From NCBI GenBank assembly GCA_028554755.1, contig JAPTOF010000006.1, forward strand, positions 1,854,501-1,918,500: 64,000 nucleotides of DNA, in the 5' to 3' direction. Positions within the stretch are counted from its first letter, which is position 1, and each line of letters opens with the position of its first letter. The notes below the pieces were generated by a model, which saw nothing but the letters and a program-made list of their open reading frames with translations, ran no database searches and was not told the origin of the DNA. This document shows, one piece after another, positions 24,001-36,862 of the stretch. The DNA comes from Cordia subcordata. Taxonomy: Eukaryota; Streptophyta; Magnoliopsida; Boraginales; Cordiaceae. The position numbers and the translations under genes were made by a program.

Positions 24001-27000
24001 TGAGCACGAAGAATTGCTACTTTTTAATCATTTACAAGAGGGAGAATGTGCCTTTTGACTGCAGTGAGTGCCAGTGTGCCACCTCATCAGAGCCATTTGG
24101 CGCATTGCTAAGATCTTCCTCTGCCTTTCATTAAGTGGATCTAGATCCTTACAACAAGAATCACAATGATTGAAATGTAGAAGATGAAGACAAGAGTCTT
24201 GCAATAATAATTGACCTGAGCAGACTGTGCATTATTGGGACCTGTGCCATACAAGGACAGTTCCTCGCCATTGACCATATCTTGGAAAACATCAGAAGAA
24301 GACCTTCTAATCCTTTTTGCAGCCGGAGCATCACCTTCAATATCTCCAACCTACATAATAAATGACAAACAATAGCTGAGTTCAGGAGCATCACCTTCAA
24401 TATCTCCAACCTACATAATAAATGACAAACAATAGCTGAGTTTGAGGTAATTAAGCTAGTTATTGTAGTAATTTTAATAATATCTGCGATAGAAATTAGG
24501 AAGTGTTGCAGGTACCAACAGCCAGCCCCCACCCCCTCAAAAACAAAAAACAAAAAAAAAAAAGAGAACGTGGCTGGAGCAGTCTCTGGAGACAGACAAA
24601 TCTAACAGCAAAAAGGAGAATAGAAAGAATGTGAAAACCCAAAGAGTTAAAGGACTAATCTATTGTCATAATACATACCTCTTCTTTCACACCAGAAGGC
24701 AGCATGGGTCCTCCTACTCCACTGGTAAATTGCACAAGCAGGCTATCTCCCAAGCGACTAGCCAAAAAGAATAAAGAGTTACCAAGAGTTGTGATTTCCT
24801 GTGAGATAAACAAAAAACAAGTTTAGTGCAGGTGATAGCAAAGCTAAAAGTCCTAATATGAAGTTTCACTTGATCTTTATGTTGTCAGTATTCCCAGAAA
24901 ACTACTTTCTCTTCACCATGACCGCATGGAACAAGTTTATTGTCAGTTATAGCAAATAGAACTCCAGAAGCCTATATCAGCATGTAACACAAATAGGTAC
25001 CTGAGAATGAACAGTTCAAAAGAGAGACTTACTGAAGTTAGTACTGAAGCTCTAGATTTTGACAGGTCAAGCCTCTGAACAATTCTGCACAAAGCATAAG
25101 CAGAAATACCATAAGAAAGATAAACTTCAAAAATATGGACATACCAGTCACAGTAGCAGATAATAAGTGAAACAACTACATGCATATATAAAATTCTCAG
25201 AGATAGGGGATCCGACCAGGCAGTCTCAGTATTATGAGATTGATGAGCTCAGAAGTTGTTCATGCTCCACGGAACTGGAATTTATCATACTGAAACATAT
25301 AAGTCTGGGTTTACACTCTTAACAAGATTCCAGGCAGTCCTTAGTACTTTGCCTCACACAATTCTGTTTTTTGGAGATCTTATGGAATTATAGACTATCA
25401 GATCCTCACCTCTTGTGAATACTACTTAACAACCATATAAATGTTGATTAATGTGTAAATATACAAAATTGTGATTACAACTTCCAATTTGTCTCATGGC
25501 AAAATCAATGATGTATCATACTGTGAGCTGGTTTTTATCTATGTTTTAGTATTGCTAACAGTAAATACCAGTAAGTTCATTTACTAAGAATTGGTGTTAT
25601 TTATCTCTTTGTTTTTTAATGCTTAGATTCTGCTTTATATTTCCTTCTTTTAAACTTTTGCCGACTTTCTTCGATAAGTGCTTTCCAATCTTGCTGCAGA
25701 TAAAGCAAATAAACCTTCCTAGTTAAAAAAAATAAAACAAAATTATGCAAGTAATCTTCTCAGCATTGAGTGTGTGTTAATATTTGCATGGTATCTTGTC
25801 ATTTATGGCTCACAAATTTTAAGGACCCTCACTCCAGGTCAAATTCTTTGTTTTCCCCAATATATACATATGAATCCTACAGAGATTAATGAAATATATG
25901 GAATCATCCATGAGATTAGAATCATGATGGTAGGTAACTGGGAACTCCAATTGCATCAGGCTTGCAAAAGAAATAATCAGACATCATCAGAGTTGGAATT
26001 AGAGAATTCAAGATCAGTTGACCTCCAGCTTGTGTAATGAAATTAAAGGGAAATAAAATAACCAAAACCACCAACCTTCCATCATAAACAAGCGTTAGTA
26101 AAAGTAATTCCCCTGTCTTTGTTGATAGCATGGCCACTTCTGCTGTTAACCAGGTTGCATGGGCAGCATCAAGCTCCACGTTGAAGCTTGATCTTGCCAT
26201 CTCTGGACTGGAAGAGAAATTAAAAGACAAAAACCATATTTTCATGTAAGGAAATAAATCCCTTTTCACTTGTAAAAGGTAATATGATGGGAACGCGTCC
26301 ATATTATTGGAAAATAAGGACAGCTTCAAAGTTAGTGGGGAAACCATTAAGGTACAGTCACCATCCATCTAGAAAACCATTGAAATAGAATATTTGGAGA
26401 ATTTTACTAGCCTAACCATGAAAAAATATTGAAAAAATTTTGACATAATTTTGAGGACAGGGATGTGAATGATACTCTGGCATCAACAACTAATGTGACA
26501 ATTTCGAAATCAACTTTTTTATGATGCTAAGAGTCATACAATAGTTGTCGGGACAATAATGGATGCACATTTCCAAAGTACAAAACAAGATAAACCATCT
26601 TTAATTCAAAAAGACTGCAAGCAACTTCACAATATACGCATTGGAACCTTCTTACAGCATAGGTAATCAGAAGCATGATGATCAAATATTATTGCATTTG
26701 GAATGAGCTCCATATAAGGTACTTATCTTATTTATGGCCCAATATAAAAGGTAGTTTTTGGTATGAAGTACCTTTCATATTCAGATTTAAGATAAGTCTA
26801 TTCCACATGGCAAACTTTGGAATCCATTAATGCCTTTAAAGATGATCAAGAGGAGAGGGAGACAACTACAGACAGGGACAGATAGATAGAGTACAGGTCC
26901 CTTACCTATTATCAACAGAAACTGCAAAGTTATTCACTACCAATGCACATGACGCTGACTGCCAATTAAAGCATCAAATATATCAAAGGATGGAAAGTGT

Positions 27001-30000
27001 GACAGGAGAAAAGTATAAGATACTACAATGCAATAGCACCGAATTTTAACTACAATAAGATGCTAACCTGACTATGATAATGAACAGCGTTTGCACAGAT
27101 CACAAGAACTCCACCAATAGGAGATGGCACAGCGAGAAGCTTGTATGCATCATGAGGAAGGTTCTGAAAAACAGAACAAAAAAGTAAAACAAATATGAAG
27201 CAAAGAAACCTGTTACCAGTGATTATTAGTGAAAATATTTGGTGATTCATGACCTTCCAGCACACAAGAAATTTCTAAAAATACCTCAAAACTAAAAACC
27301 TGGAGTATTCAGTAATTGAAAATTTGGTATTAGCCAACATTGGAAGTTTCAGCATACCCATTAGCACGTATAAATGCAGCACACTGATTATAAAAAGTTC
27401 ATTGATTTTACTCTTCTTGTAAAACATTGAAAGTTTTAGCATACCCATTAGCACATACAAATGCAGCACACTAATTAGAAGAAGTTAATTGATTTTACTC
27501 TTTTTATATCACCAAGCAGAGAGCAGCTTATGTTTGGAAAAAAATAATGGCTTAAAAAAACATCCATTTTCACAGGCCAGTTTTTGTCATCAACTAATTG
27601 AACAGGAAAGGAATAAATGAATAGTTGAAATATCAGGCCAAAATGTTCTGCTTCATAAAATACCCTAATTCATATATTCTGCTCTAGCCAGCCGAACTGA
27701 AAATACTAAAGGCATCAAAAGTACGATCTTATTAGAGAATATAGTGAATGACATCACCATTATAATTCTCTTTCTTATTTGGTTCTTTTTTAGCTGGCAT
27801 TATTGAGAGAAGCCATCCTATCAAGATTAGAAACTCCCCCAAGACAAAATACAACAACCATTCTAGATGATCAAAAAGTTTGATTTATGAACAATGGTCT
27901 TATCATTTCTTCAGAGAATAACATCTAATCACTCTGCAAATCAAGAACAAAAGAGTTAGGTAGTATGGCGTACGTTTCTTGCAAACTTCAACAAATACAA
28001 AATGCATGCTTCAGCTATTTCATTCTTTGTAGCATAGAAATAGTGTTGTTTATCGAAAAGATAAGTAATATTGATTTAAATGAAGAAAAAGAAAACAAAA
28101 CTACAGTTGGAATGCATGTTTATTGCATGAAGCATCTATTATTCACAGGAAGGCTCTTTGGAGCCATTTAAGGAAGAAGAAAACTCAAAAACCACAGAGC
28201 TAAACCACATACCACAGAGCTAGCCATATCCATGCACATATGATCAAGATGAGATGGACCAGCAACAGGAATCAGAGGCTATTTCTGAAACTATTTTTCC
28301 TCATTTGGGGTATTTCCAATGATCATTTCACACTATCTAATAACTACAACTTACTGTGGCTGACCAAATGAGTGGATGCTGCTTTAAAGCAGTGCTGATA
28401 CTCAATGCTGAAATCATACAAGTATGATGCTTCCACGAGACACGCCCAGCCCAAGTAAGCTCCCGTTCATGAAGGATAACCACGACAGGTTCGATATAAC
28501 CTACAGGATGTATGATGTCACATACTAAAAGATGCAAGGTATCAACTTGAAGGGAAAAAAGAAGTCTTAGTTCTTTTTCAACTTGTACTTGCTGAGGTTA
28601 GGGGAATAGGGGCCAAGAAATTGCACCTCTACCATTACATGGGGGAAGAGGAAAAAACCTACACATCTTGCTCGAACTGTATGCAAGCAATGTCACCAAA
28701 CTAATAATTTGAAAGAATAGCTTCAAAATTTAATGGAAGTGAAAAATACAAATATTTTCACCAACAGCAAGGAAATTAAGCCAACCTTTTGGTCATCTAA
28801 CATATTGATACATGAAATACTTCAAAAGTTCAAGCATGAGTATAAAAGACCAAGATCGATAATATAGTGTCAGTATGAGAATTAATACTCCAAATGATAA
28901 CCCAATGAGTTATGTTTAGACCGCTTAGAAAGCTAATGAGAGATGAGAAAACTGAATGGCTCTCAGCATCCAACATCAGTATTCAGCAGCAATCCCTCTG
29001 GTCAAACAGCTGCAGGAAATTTTGGAACCAATTGATCGTACGAACCATTCACTTTTAAACACTTGGAAGAATTTTTGTCTCCTAAACTGAGCAGAAAAGG
29101 AAACTATCGCAGTTGGTTGGTCCATGGGCAGAAGTATCTCTTATCCTAAGAATTGCATCTATTCACGTTAAAGCAGGTGTTCACGTTAGAGCAAATGTCT
29201 ACCAAAGAAAGCAAATTTCAATTAGAGAAAAGAACACAAGTCCATTATTATGTAATCTCTTCTACCAAATAAACCTAACACTCTCTCTAAGCAACATGAC
29301 TTCAGATGTTAAAATGGCAACTTACATACTGCATTCAGTGTTTGAACATTGAGTTATTCTAGGAGATGTAACCTAAGAGAGTTAAGCTCTATATCACTAT
29401 ATTAAGTTTTTTTCGTCCATTATTTTTTATTTCGTAGTTCAATTCTAGATAATATTTGATAGTGAGATTACAGTCAATGGGTCTTACATTCTGTAGGTGC
29501 TAACTTCAGTAATTTAAGAAATTGCAATGAGGGAGTATAATAATCCTTTTGTGTGAACTACTATGATCAAAGAAAGATTCAAAAAGAAAGAAGGTTCACA
29601 ATGCTAGAACCTAACACATCTTGCAATGCCGGAATGGTATCAGCAGCGAGTCTTTAACATGTTCCATGACTCCTGTGGAAAGAATCATTCTAATAACATC
29701 CAAGAAAACAATAGACTTAGCACAATCCTTACCATGTACAAATGTAAAATCTTTAACATGCTTCATGTCAAGATCTCGTAGATCTATGATATATGATGAC
29801 TCAATGCGAGCAGCAAGTGTGCCTCCTGCACTAAGAGCATTGTCCTCACCAGCCAAAACAGAACTGGCCTAACATAAAAAATTCAAGAATTGAAGTTCAA
29901 AAGAAACAAATAAATAATGTGTAATTTGAATTGAAAAGCTAGCCAGACCCAGACCACAAGTTCTGTATTCTAAACTATTCAGTATCATGCTAAGTAACTT

Positions 30001-31744
30001 ACGGAACAAAATGCATGGCACTTCATTTTCAGAATATCCCCTGAGCTTTGTTAGCACATCATGGCCTATATCACTTACCACCGCAGTGCACTTGTTAAGT
30101 GGAGAGGCAATTGAACTGGAAGACTAAATAGTTAAACATATGATTGATGAAAACATTTCCTTTTTATTCAATTAAACTTAAATATCTACCTTTGTAACCA
30201 TTGATGACCTTTTCTATGACATAATTAACATCATTTCAGCAATAACTTCAACTTAGCAAACGAAATTCATATGCTGGTTCAGTTTAATCATTACACTAGT
30301 TATACATTTTCTAAGACTTGGGAGTTGTAATCTGCAACAGTTACGGCATGTCCTAACAGCTAACAACCCAGGCGCATACATACTACAAAAGCTACTGAAG
30401 TCGAATGCAGCTTCCAAATTTACAATTCCAATTAATCAAACACATTCAAAAGATAAGTATGGAATTGCAAGCTAGAATAAAAGCAATGTAAGAAAACCTC
30501 AGCAGCCTTGAATATAATCATCTGTACGCCATAAACAAGAATCCCTGCACATCTTCCCTGTGGATCAACCTTTACTAGCGGGCCTCTAGCAAAAGATTCT
30601 CTACCCCTCTTCAAATGAAGCCAGTCTGGACCCTCAAAACAATGCATAGAGCTGAGAAGTGTAGAAAAAAAGAAAAAATGGATATGAGAACAATTACATA
30701 CTCGAATTGTCTATTTGCATTTCCAAGAGACTACTCAACTAAATAAAGATATCATTATGTAAGAATAGAAGAATTTATGGATCTTACTTCTCAAATGCTC
30801 ATACTAAGAGACTACTATTTCCCAAGCACTGTCCCAAGCCAAAAAAAAAAAAGCCACCATTGTTTAGCAATATTTTCAGCTTAGTAAATATCTGATCATT
30901 AAAAAATTGCTTACTGAGTAACATGAACGATAAGTGTCACTGGCCTTAAGTTTAATAACCAGTTCCAAATTAACAGTTGAAGACATGGAGGAATTCCCGA
31001 AAAAGAAATTAATTAGATCTCAACCCGAATAAATACCATTAAAAATTATACTAAAGCAAGACATTGACAATTTATGTTTTCTACCAAGGAACAAAAGACA
31101 AAGTTCTCCACCAGATGTACAATCAAAATTTTGAGATTGTAAGTTCACTTCACCTCGTTCGAAGCCCATGTATCGAATCATCGAACTCCAAAACCGAAAT
31201 TTTGGCGTCCTGGAAAGTCAGAATAATTGAATCCCTCCTACTCCCGCCATCAATGCCTCCCGCAGACAATACCCCCATCGACTCCACATTGCCATGCAAC
31301 CTACACCACAACCCAAGTAACCGCTAATTTATCAGCAAAATAGCAATTTTTGCAGACCGTATAACTAGCTAAAAGCTACAGCTGAACAGCTAATTATACA
31401 TGGTTAATTAAATTCCACCTGTAGTGACACACAAGTTCAAGAGAAGCGCCGGAGATACCAGCCATGACGCCGCCGCGTTGAGCTTCTGCAGGGGGCTTGG
31501 AGTCTCTGGAGGCGGAATCTTCCTGAACCCTAACGGTGTAAACTTCGAGAACGTTACCGGCGGTGATAATGAGGTTAGGGATTGGGCCAATGGGCTTAGG
31601 TGTAGGCCAGTCGGAGTCCAGGTCATCGGCGTTGACTGGTGGGATTTGGGGAGAGAAGTCGGCGGCGAAGTGGGTTAAGAAACCGGCGGCGCAGTTCTCG
31701 ATTCCGGTGGGCCAGTGCATCATCTTATACGCCGCGAAGCTCAT
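15044..31744 (-). CDS. CPSF160: CPSF160, cleavage and polyadenylation specificity factor 160-kDa subunit (26 exons)
   Basis: Scaffold subunit of the nuclear complex that recognises the poly(A) signal and cuts pre-mRNA 3' ends. Exons, 5' to 3': 31419-31744, 31154-31300, 30498-30651, 29733-29868, 28355-28500, 27068-27163, 26906-26958, 26076-26207, 25033-25084, 24679-24798, 24216-24350, 23132-23260, 22827-22904, 21843-21983, 21355-21449, 20558-20754, 19007-19773, 18578-18658, 18427-18492, 18225-18302, 17833-18054, 17593-17724, 17252-17428, 16139-16324, 15519-15904, 15044-15158. All 25 introns are GT-AG and every phase closes, giving 1448 aa against about 1442 in Arabidopsis. It starts [39 protein letters not shown] lies in exon 3, [18 protein letters not shown] in exon 16, and the C-terminal CPSF_A part ([40 protein letters not shown]) in exons 24-25. 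The end is [11 protein letters not shown]. Together these cover the WD40/beta-propeller architecture of the family. The gene looks intact. Confidence 0.96.
22771..22785. repeat. Run of 15 G in a CPSF160 intron
   Basis: Lies in the intron between exons 13 and 14, so the pre-mRNA carries C15. A long pure G:C homopolymer is uncommon in this AT-rich region. Confidence 0.85.
23608..23821. mobile_element. MITE with about 25-bp terminal inverted repeats, in a CPSF160 intron
   Basis: The left end reads GGGCTCGTTTGGATTGGCTT. The right end, read on the minus strand, is GGGCCTGTTTGGATTGGCTT, followed on both sides by T-rich then CAA. The element is 214 bp and is flanked by CTA at 23605-23607 and 23822-23824, which fits a 3-bp target duplication and a PIF/Harbinger (Tourist-like) origin. 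It sits in the intron between exons 11 and 12. A similar terminus occurs at about 31886. Confidence 0.7.
24325..24442. repeat. 60-bp tandem duplication spanning an exon/intron border of CPSF160
   Basis: Bases 24325-24382 and 24385-24442 are identical over 58 bp. The unit contains the first 26 nt of exon 11 and 32 nt of the upstream intron, including the TAG acceptor. The gene therefore has two copies of the same 3' splice site, at 24351-24353 and 24411-24413. The identity suggests a recent event. Confidence 0.95.
27338..27510. repeat. Diverged tandem duplication, 87-bp unit, in a CPSF160 intron
   Basis: The segment starting CATTGGAAGTTTCAGCATAC at 27338 is repeated from 27425 with about 85-90% identity, including TTAGCAC and AATGCAGCACACT. 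It lies in the intron between exons 5 and 6. Confidence 0.85.
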
Positions 31745-31908
31745 CTTTGCTGTCTTGTGTTGATTGTCTAGAGTTTTCTGAGAGTGAGAGTGAGGGGTTA
31801 GGGTTTTTGATGTTTGGCGGGATATTAACGATTACCGTTGTTCGCAACGCTTAAGCAGTAGTACCAAACTGCACTCTTTTTTGACGGGGCGTTTGGATTG
31901 GCTTATTG

Positions 31909-32165
31909 CAAAACTAACATGTTTTTTTTTTTTTTAAATGGTTAGTCGAACGAACCTCTTCTCCATACGCGTGGATTATAAATCGTGAATGTATATGCAT
32001 GAGTGGCGAGAGAGACCAATGGCCACGAGCAAAGAAATTTCACAATATTTCAGCAGGGAACTCCCACCACACGAATTCGAACCCGTGTTGTCGGAGTATT
32101 TCCACCCCAATCACTTGGCCACTCACCAACTCACCTATGCCCCTAGGGCCAAAACTAACATGTTT
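31909..32165 (-). mobile_element. Full-length tRNA-derived SINE with 16-bp target-site duplication
   Basis: Minus-strand element with body 32149 down to about 31922. The A-box-like TAGGTGAGTTGGTGAGTGG is the complement of 32119-32137. The B-box GGGTTCGAATTC is the complement of 32073-32084. A 3' run of about 13 A (plus-strand T run) ends the body. The flanking direct repeats CAAAACTAACATGTTT at 31909-31924 and 32150-32165 are exact, so insertion is recent. It lies about 180 bp upstream of the CPSF160 start codon, in the same orientation as that gene. The host sequence GGGGCGTTTGGATTGGCTTA at about 31886 resembles the terminus of the MITE at 23608. Confidence 0.85.
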
Positions 32166-35100
32166 GGTTTAACCTTTTCTTGTTTAACCTTTAAGGAGAT
32201 ATCTGATTGAAAAAAAAAAACGCAGTATTTATTTATTTTTAATTATATTATTAGACGCTACACTCAACTATTTTAATATATAGTATAGATATAAACTAGA
32301 TACCCATGGATTTTTGCTTATATATCAAATTGATTTATGAATTTGGTGTAACAATTATTATTAGAAATAGTTAGAAAGTACTAACCTATTATAAGTACAA
32401 ATAGTTAGAGAGTAAATTTTGCGATGAACGGGTTTCGATGTCTATATAATATGATATAATTTTAAAAATTATATAATAATTTTAAAATTAAAAAGATGTA
32501 TTTTTGACAATTATGTCGATATTTATATAAGAATGTCCAAAACAAAAGCAATAAAATATATAATATATTAACATCTCATAGGGAGCCTGTGATACGCATA
32601 GTACATGTAAGAAGAATAGAAACTCAAATTTTGCTATTTGACGTGCAGTACATACAATAAATATTTACAATAAGAGTGAAAATTTAAATACTCTAATGTG
32701 TATAATATTAGTAGAACACTTCTATTAATTTTTTAGGAAATAATTTTTTGTCATTTTCCATATTACTTATCATAAGTTAACACGTGGTACATTTAGTTGA
32801 ACTTTAAATTCCTACATATTTTAAATATTATTGACAGAATATATGAGATGTGTTTGATCTCTAATTACTTATTGGTTAAAAACATACATTGATTTATTTT
32901 GGAAGTTAAGCATTCTAATCAATCAAAATTTGAGAAGAAGAAAAAAAAACAAGGGCGCCAAATGGCACTAGGCAATTGGTCCGGCTTGGGTTTGGGGAGG
33001 CGGGGGGTGCGTGGGGTTGAAGTTTGGGAGGGAAAGTGGTCCTTATTGGTTGTAGCTTTTTATCTAAAGAAGAGTAGATATGCAACACGTTTGTAATCTT
33101 TTATCCGTAAAGACTGTCCACATTTTATTGTTTTACTTTTGTTTTTCACACTGTTATTACTTATTACCCTTTTCTTTAATGATTAAATATGAATGTTAGT
33201 TTTGTCCCAGAAATTTTGTGGCAATTTCGCTTTTTCTAGTGGTGCTTAACTTTTGTATTTTGTATTATATTTTATTATGTGCATCAACGCATTTCAAAAA
33301 AAACTAGCTAACTCTGAGTTTAAGTGACTTTTCACCCTTAATCACAACTCATCATTCATTGATTCTTTAACACTAGTTGTTTCAGACGTTACTAAGAAAA
33401 AACATAATCCTTTTTTTTCTTTTGATTTTTTGATCTATTCCCCTTGTTACTAAGGGAAAACGGAACTTCTTTTTTTCTTTTGATTTTTTTATCCATTCCC
33501 CATTTTTACTGTTCAAAGAATAAGTTGACTCGAGTAATGCGAACATCAGTGAGAACTCAATACCCCAAAAACCTAAAGGTTCCTTCACAAGGTTTGTCCA
33601 TAAATTTGTATTTTTTAAAATTGTACCATATAAAGTCAATAGTATTTTTCATTTGATTTCAAATATGTTGATAATATTATCTAAATAAGCAAATTAAAAA
33701 GATACCAGCTATAACTGGAATGAAATTATTTTCTAATTAGAAATAAATAAATTATTACTAACTGATAAATGGGTAAAATATATATATTTTTAACTCAAAG
33801 GATGTAATTTTCATTCTCAATTCTAATTTTAGTCATTTATATTAGTATGACAGATGTTATTTTTTGCATAATATTTCTTTTATCTTCTGAGATTGAAAAC
33901 TAGTTTTAGGTGAACCAAACAATTCGTCAGTTTATGAGCAAAGAATTTGAAGACAAAACGAATCATTTGTTTATCTATGTATTTTGTCATAAATTGTTGA
34001 GAACTTTTTGATAGTAAATATAATACGTGCTTCTTTTTATTCATTTTCGGTTCGCATCTTTTTTTACTTTTAATTTCTAAGGCTAACAAATGACACTTAT
34101 TGTCTAAAACAGGAAAAGAAAAAAAAAAGGGTCAAGAAGGTAAATCATTAATTATTAATTTTATTAATAATTGAAAAGCCAAATATTTCTATGATTCTAT
34201 GACAAGGCTGCTCAACTCACATGGAATTCTATTGGCTCTAACAAATGTCTAATTAAGGAGCGCCTCTAACAGAGATGGAGTAGCAAATGTGGGATTAAGG
34301 AATTAAAATAGGGAGATGTATGTATGAACTAGCTATTTCAAGATTTTAATGATATAGCACTGGAAGCCCAAGTACTCTGGCTATTTTCATACATTTGAAC
34401 CCCAAGTTCAACAAGCTTTTTTTTTTGGCTTTTTTTGGATCAGTTTTATATGATCTTCGTTCATTATTATTCAATTTCTAAAACACATTCATAATATGTT
34501 TGTGTGTCTTATCTAATATATAAAAATTGTTTACATGTTTATGCATGGGCATTATGTTGTTTGGTTGATCTAACTTCGAACAACGATCGGTTAAAAATCT
34601 CAAACAGTTACGTATTTAATAAACTAAATTTAAATGATTCTCTTTAATTTTTAGCTTGCTTACTACTCATCATTTTTGTTTGCAGTATTTTTTATGCACA
34701 ACTCTTCATCTCCTTTTGAGTATTATATAAACATTATTATAAGTATGTTTGCAAGTCTATTAGATTAGACCATTTGTTAGTTTCATGAGTTTTATAATAG
34801 AGTTATCTGTCATAAAAACTTAAATAGAACCAAATATGAAAGGATCCTAAATTGGGGTTCCATGATACAAATTATTTTGTACTTCACATTTTTTCTTTAC
34901 ATTAACGAAACATTTTACTACCGGGACAAGAAAAATAAAAAAAAGGAACTGTTCGTTCCATGTGAAACTTAGGAAATATCCTCGCATGACACAGAATATT
35001 TGTAAGATACTTCTTTCTTCTTTTTAAACACTTACAACATTAAAAGGAAAACCATGACATCAAGAACTAATAGCATGCACAATAATTAAAATGTCTCAAA

Positions 35101-35248
35101 TTTTAAATTAATACGTTTAATAAAAATACAACATGGCATTATTTATTTTGAAGTATAGTTTTTAATATGCTATCTTTTTTTTTGGTCAATTATTTTTTAA
35201 TATGCTATCATATTGTAGAATTGCCTAGCAAAGTTAAAAGAAAGAAAA

Positions 35249-35642
35249 AAAGTAAATTGCATGTTAACCCTTTGGACTTTGACTTATTTACACAATGTCC
35301 TTAAAGTATCAAAACTAGCTAATTATTCCCTGTATTCTGATATATGTTCACCACACCCCGTATAATATAAAAACTAACTAGTTATCCCTTGAAGTTTTTA
35401 AAAATGTGCAAAATACTCATTGTCATCATATATTTTAGGAGGTATTTTGTACGCTTTTAGAAACTTTACGGGAATATTTTGTAGACTTTTAGGAAATTCA
35501 GGGGGTAATTAGTTAGTTTTTATATTACAGGGAATATGGTATACATACGTCAGAGTATATAGATAATTAGTTACTTTTAATATTATAAGAGATATGGAAC
35601 CTATAGGATAGAATATTGGGGTAATATATAATTTTCTTAAAA
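35249..35642. mobile_element. Foldback (long inverted repeat) MITE, about 390 bp
   Basis: The two halves are imperfect inverted copies. The left arm motifs TAAATTGCATGTTAACCC, CTAATTATTCCCTGTATTCTG and ATAATATAAAAACTAACTAG recur as complements in the right arm (about 35625, 35555 and 35510). There is no coding capacity. Both edges are A-rich, so the target duplication cannot be fixed. It may be a MULE-type 9-bp duplication. Confidence 0.65.
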
Positions 35643-35913
35643 AAAAAGTTTCGAAAAGTTTAAAGAGTTTTAAGTAAAACTTGTCCCAATTATTATTTTA
35701 ATGTCTGACGTGGTTAACTTTTTTAGCGTTTTTTTTCTCTCTCTCTCTCTTTCTGTCTTTATTCTTTCCTTTTTTTTTGGGTCAAATGTAACGCTTCGTT
35801 ACTTTGTCGTCTGGGGGCCGCTAATTACGTCAGCATTGTTATTATTATTTCCTACAGTACATGTCTCTTCCCCCCATTTGAATTTTAAATCAATCTTCAA
35901 AAACCCACGCCCT

Positions 35914-35923
35914 TCCAACGGTC
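35914..35923 (+). promoter_or_regulatory. MSA (M-phase-specific activator) element of the MAP65-3-like gene
   Basis: TCCAACGGTC is an exact match to the plant MSA consensus YCYAACGGYY, which is bound by three-repeat MYB (MYB3R) factors that drive G2/M transcription. It lies about 150 bp before the first presumed 5' UTR splice donor (36074) of a gene whose Arabidopsis counterpart is mitotically expressed. A CT-rich tract (35737-35760) lies just upstream. Confidence 0.7.
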
Positions 35924-36073
35924 GAATTTATCAACAGCTATTCTCATTCTCTCTTGTTTCTCTCTATTTTCTCTCAACTCTCAAAACATTTTCGTTTACT
36001 CAAAAATCGACGAAGCAAACTCATTACTCGATTCTGCAACTCTTGGTCCCCACTCAAAATCTTGCTGTTTCAG

Positions 36074-36847
36074 GTAGCTACACTCCTCAGATCTTTGAAA
36101 AAGCTTGTGTCTTGTTTTTTGATCTGTAACTGAGTACTAATTAAGCAGAAATTTGTCTAATTTTATCTTTTTTATTTTTTCGTTCTGATGTGCTTGAAAT
36201 TTGTTGGTTTTGCTTCAGTTAAGCTGGGTCTTTGAATAAGAATGTTAGGATTTGTTGCAATGAGAAGTGGGTAAATGAGAGATTCATATTTGAATTTTCA
36301 ACCCTATAAACTTTCATCATGGGGTCTGTGCGGGAGATTCATTACCCGAGCTGCCTTATGTATACATTTGATTGGTATTTTCTTTTCGTATTTACCCAAT
36401 TACATGTTAGCAATTTGGTGTCTATGGTTTAATCATGTAACGAAGACTTGATTAAGAGAAGTTTGATTCACTTACTCCATTTTGCGAGTACAATGATTTA
36501 AGAGATATGGAATTTGGGAATTGCTGCCAAATTAAGATAGTGTTTGTTGGCGTTGAATTTGAAGTGTGTTACTGAATAGAGGAAAGTTCAATTTGAATTG
36601 GAATCTTGAGGTTCTGAAACTGTGATTTGGCTAGCATGGATTTGATATATCTGGGCTAGAGAATGCCTGGTTTCTTTCTAAATTACTCTTCCCCATTGTC
36701 GTAAAAAATGTTATTGCAATTGTAATTTTCTACATAGGGTGGTTGTCTTAATTTCTGGATTTCTTTTTTAAGTTGTTTCAAGATTCTCATGGATGTATAC
36801 AAGATGCGAGAATACGCTTACTAATGGTAGTTGTTATTTATTTGCAG
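36074..36847 (+). other. Probable 5' UTR intron of the MAP65-3-like gene
   Basis: The donor TTTCAG|GTAGCT at 36074 and acceptor TTTGCAG ending at 36847 bracket a 774-bp T-rich segment with no coding. The downstream exon starts 15 nt before the start codon at 36863. Confidence 0.55.
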
Positions 36848-36862
36848 GGCAATTACTTAAAC

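Larger units (their letters stand above)
31745..35700. other. Gene-free spacer upstream of CPSF160 and MAP65-3
   Basis: The divergent intergenic region between CPSF160 (-) and MAP65-3 (+). It contains a SINE (31922-32149) within a MITE-like terminus, AT-rich low-complexity sequence, a GC-richer patch near 32950-33050 with no clear gene, and a foldback element (35249-35642). No ORF here looks coding. Confidence 0.6.
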
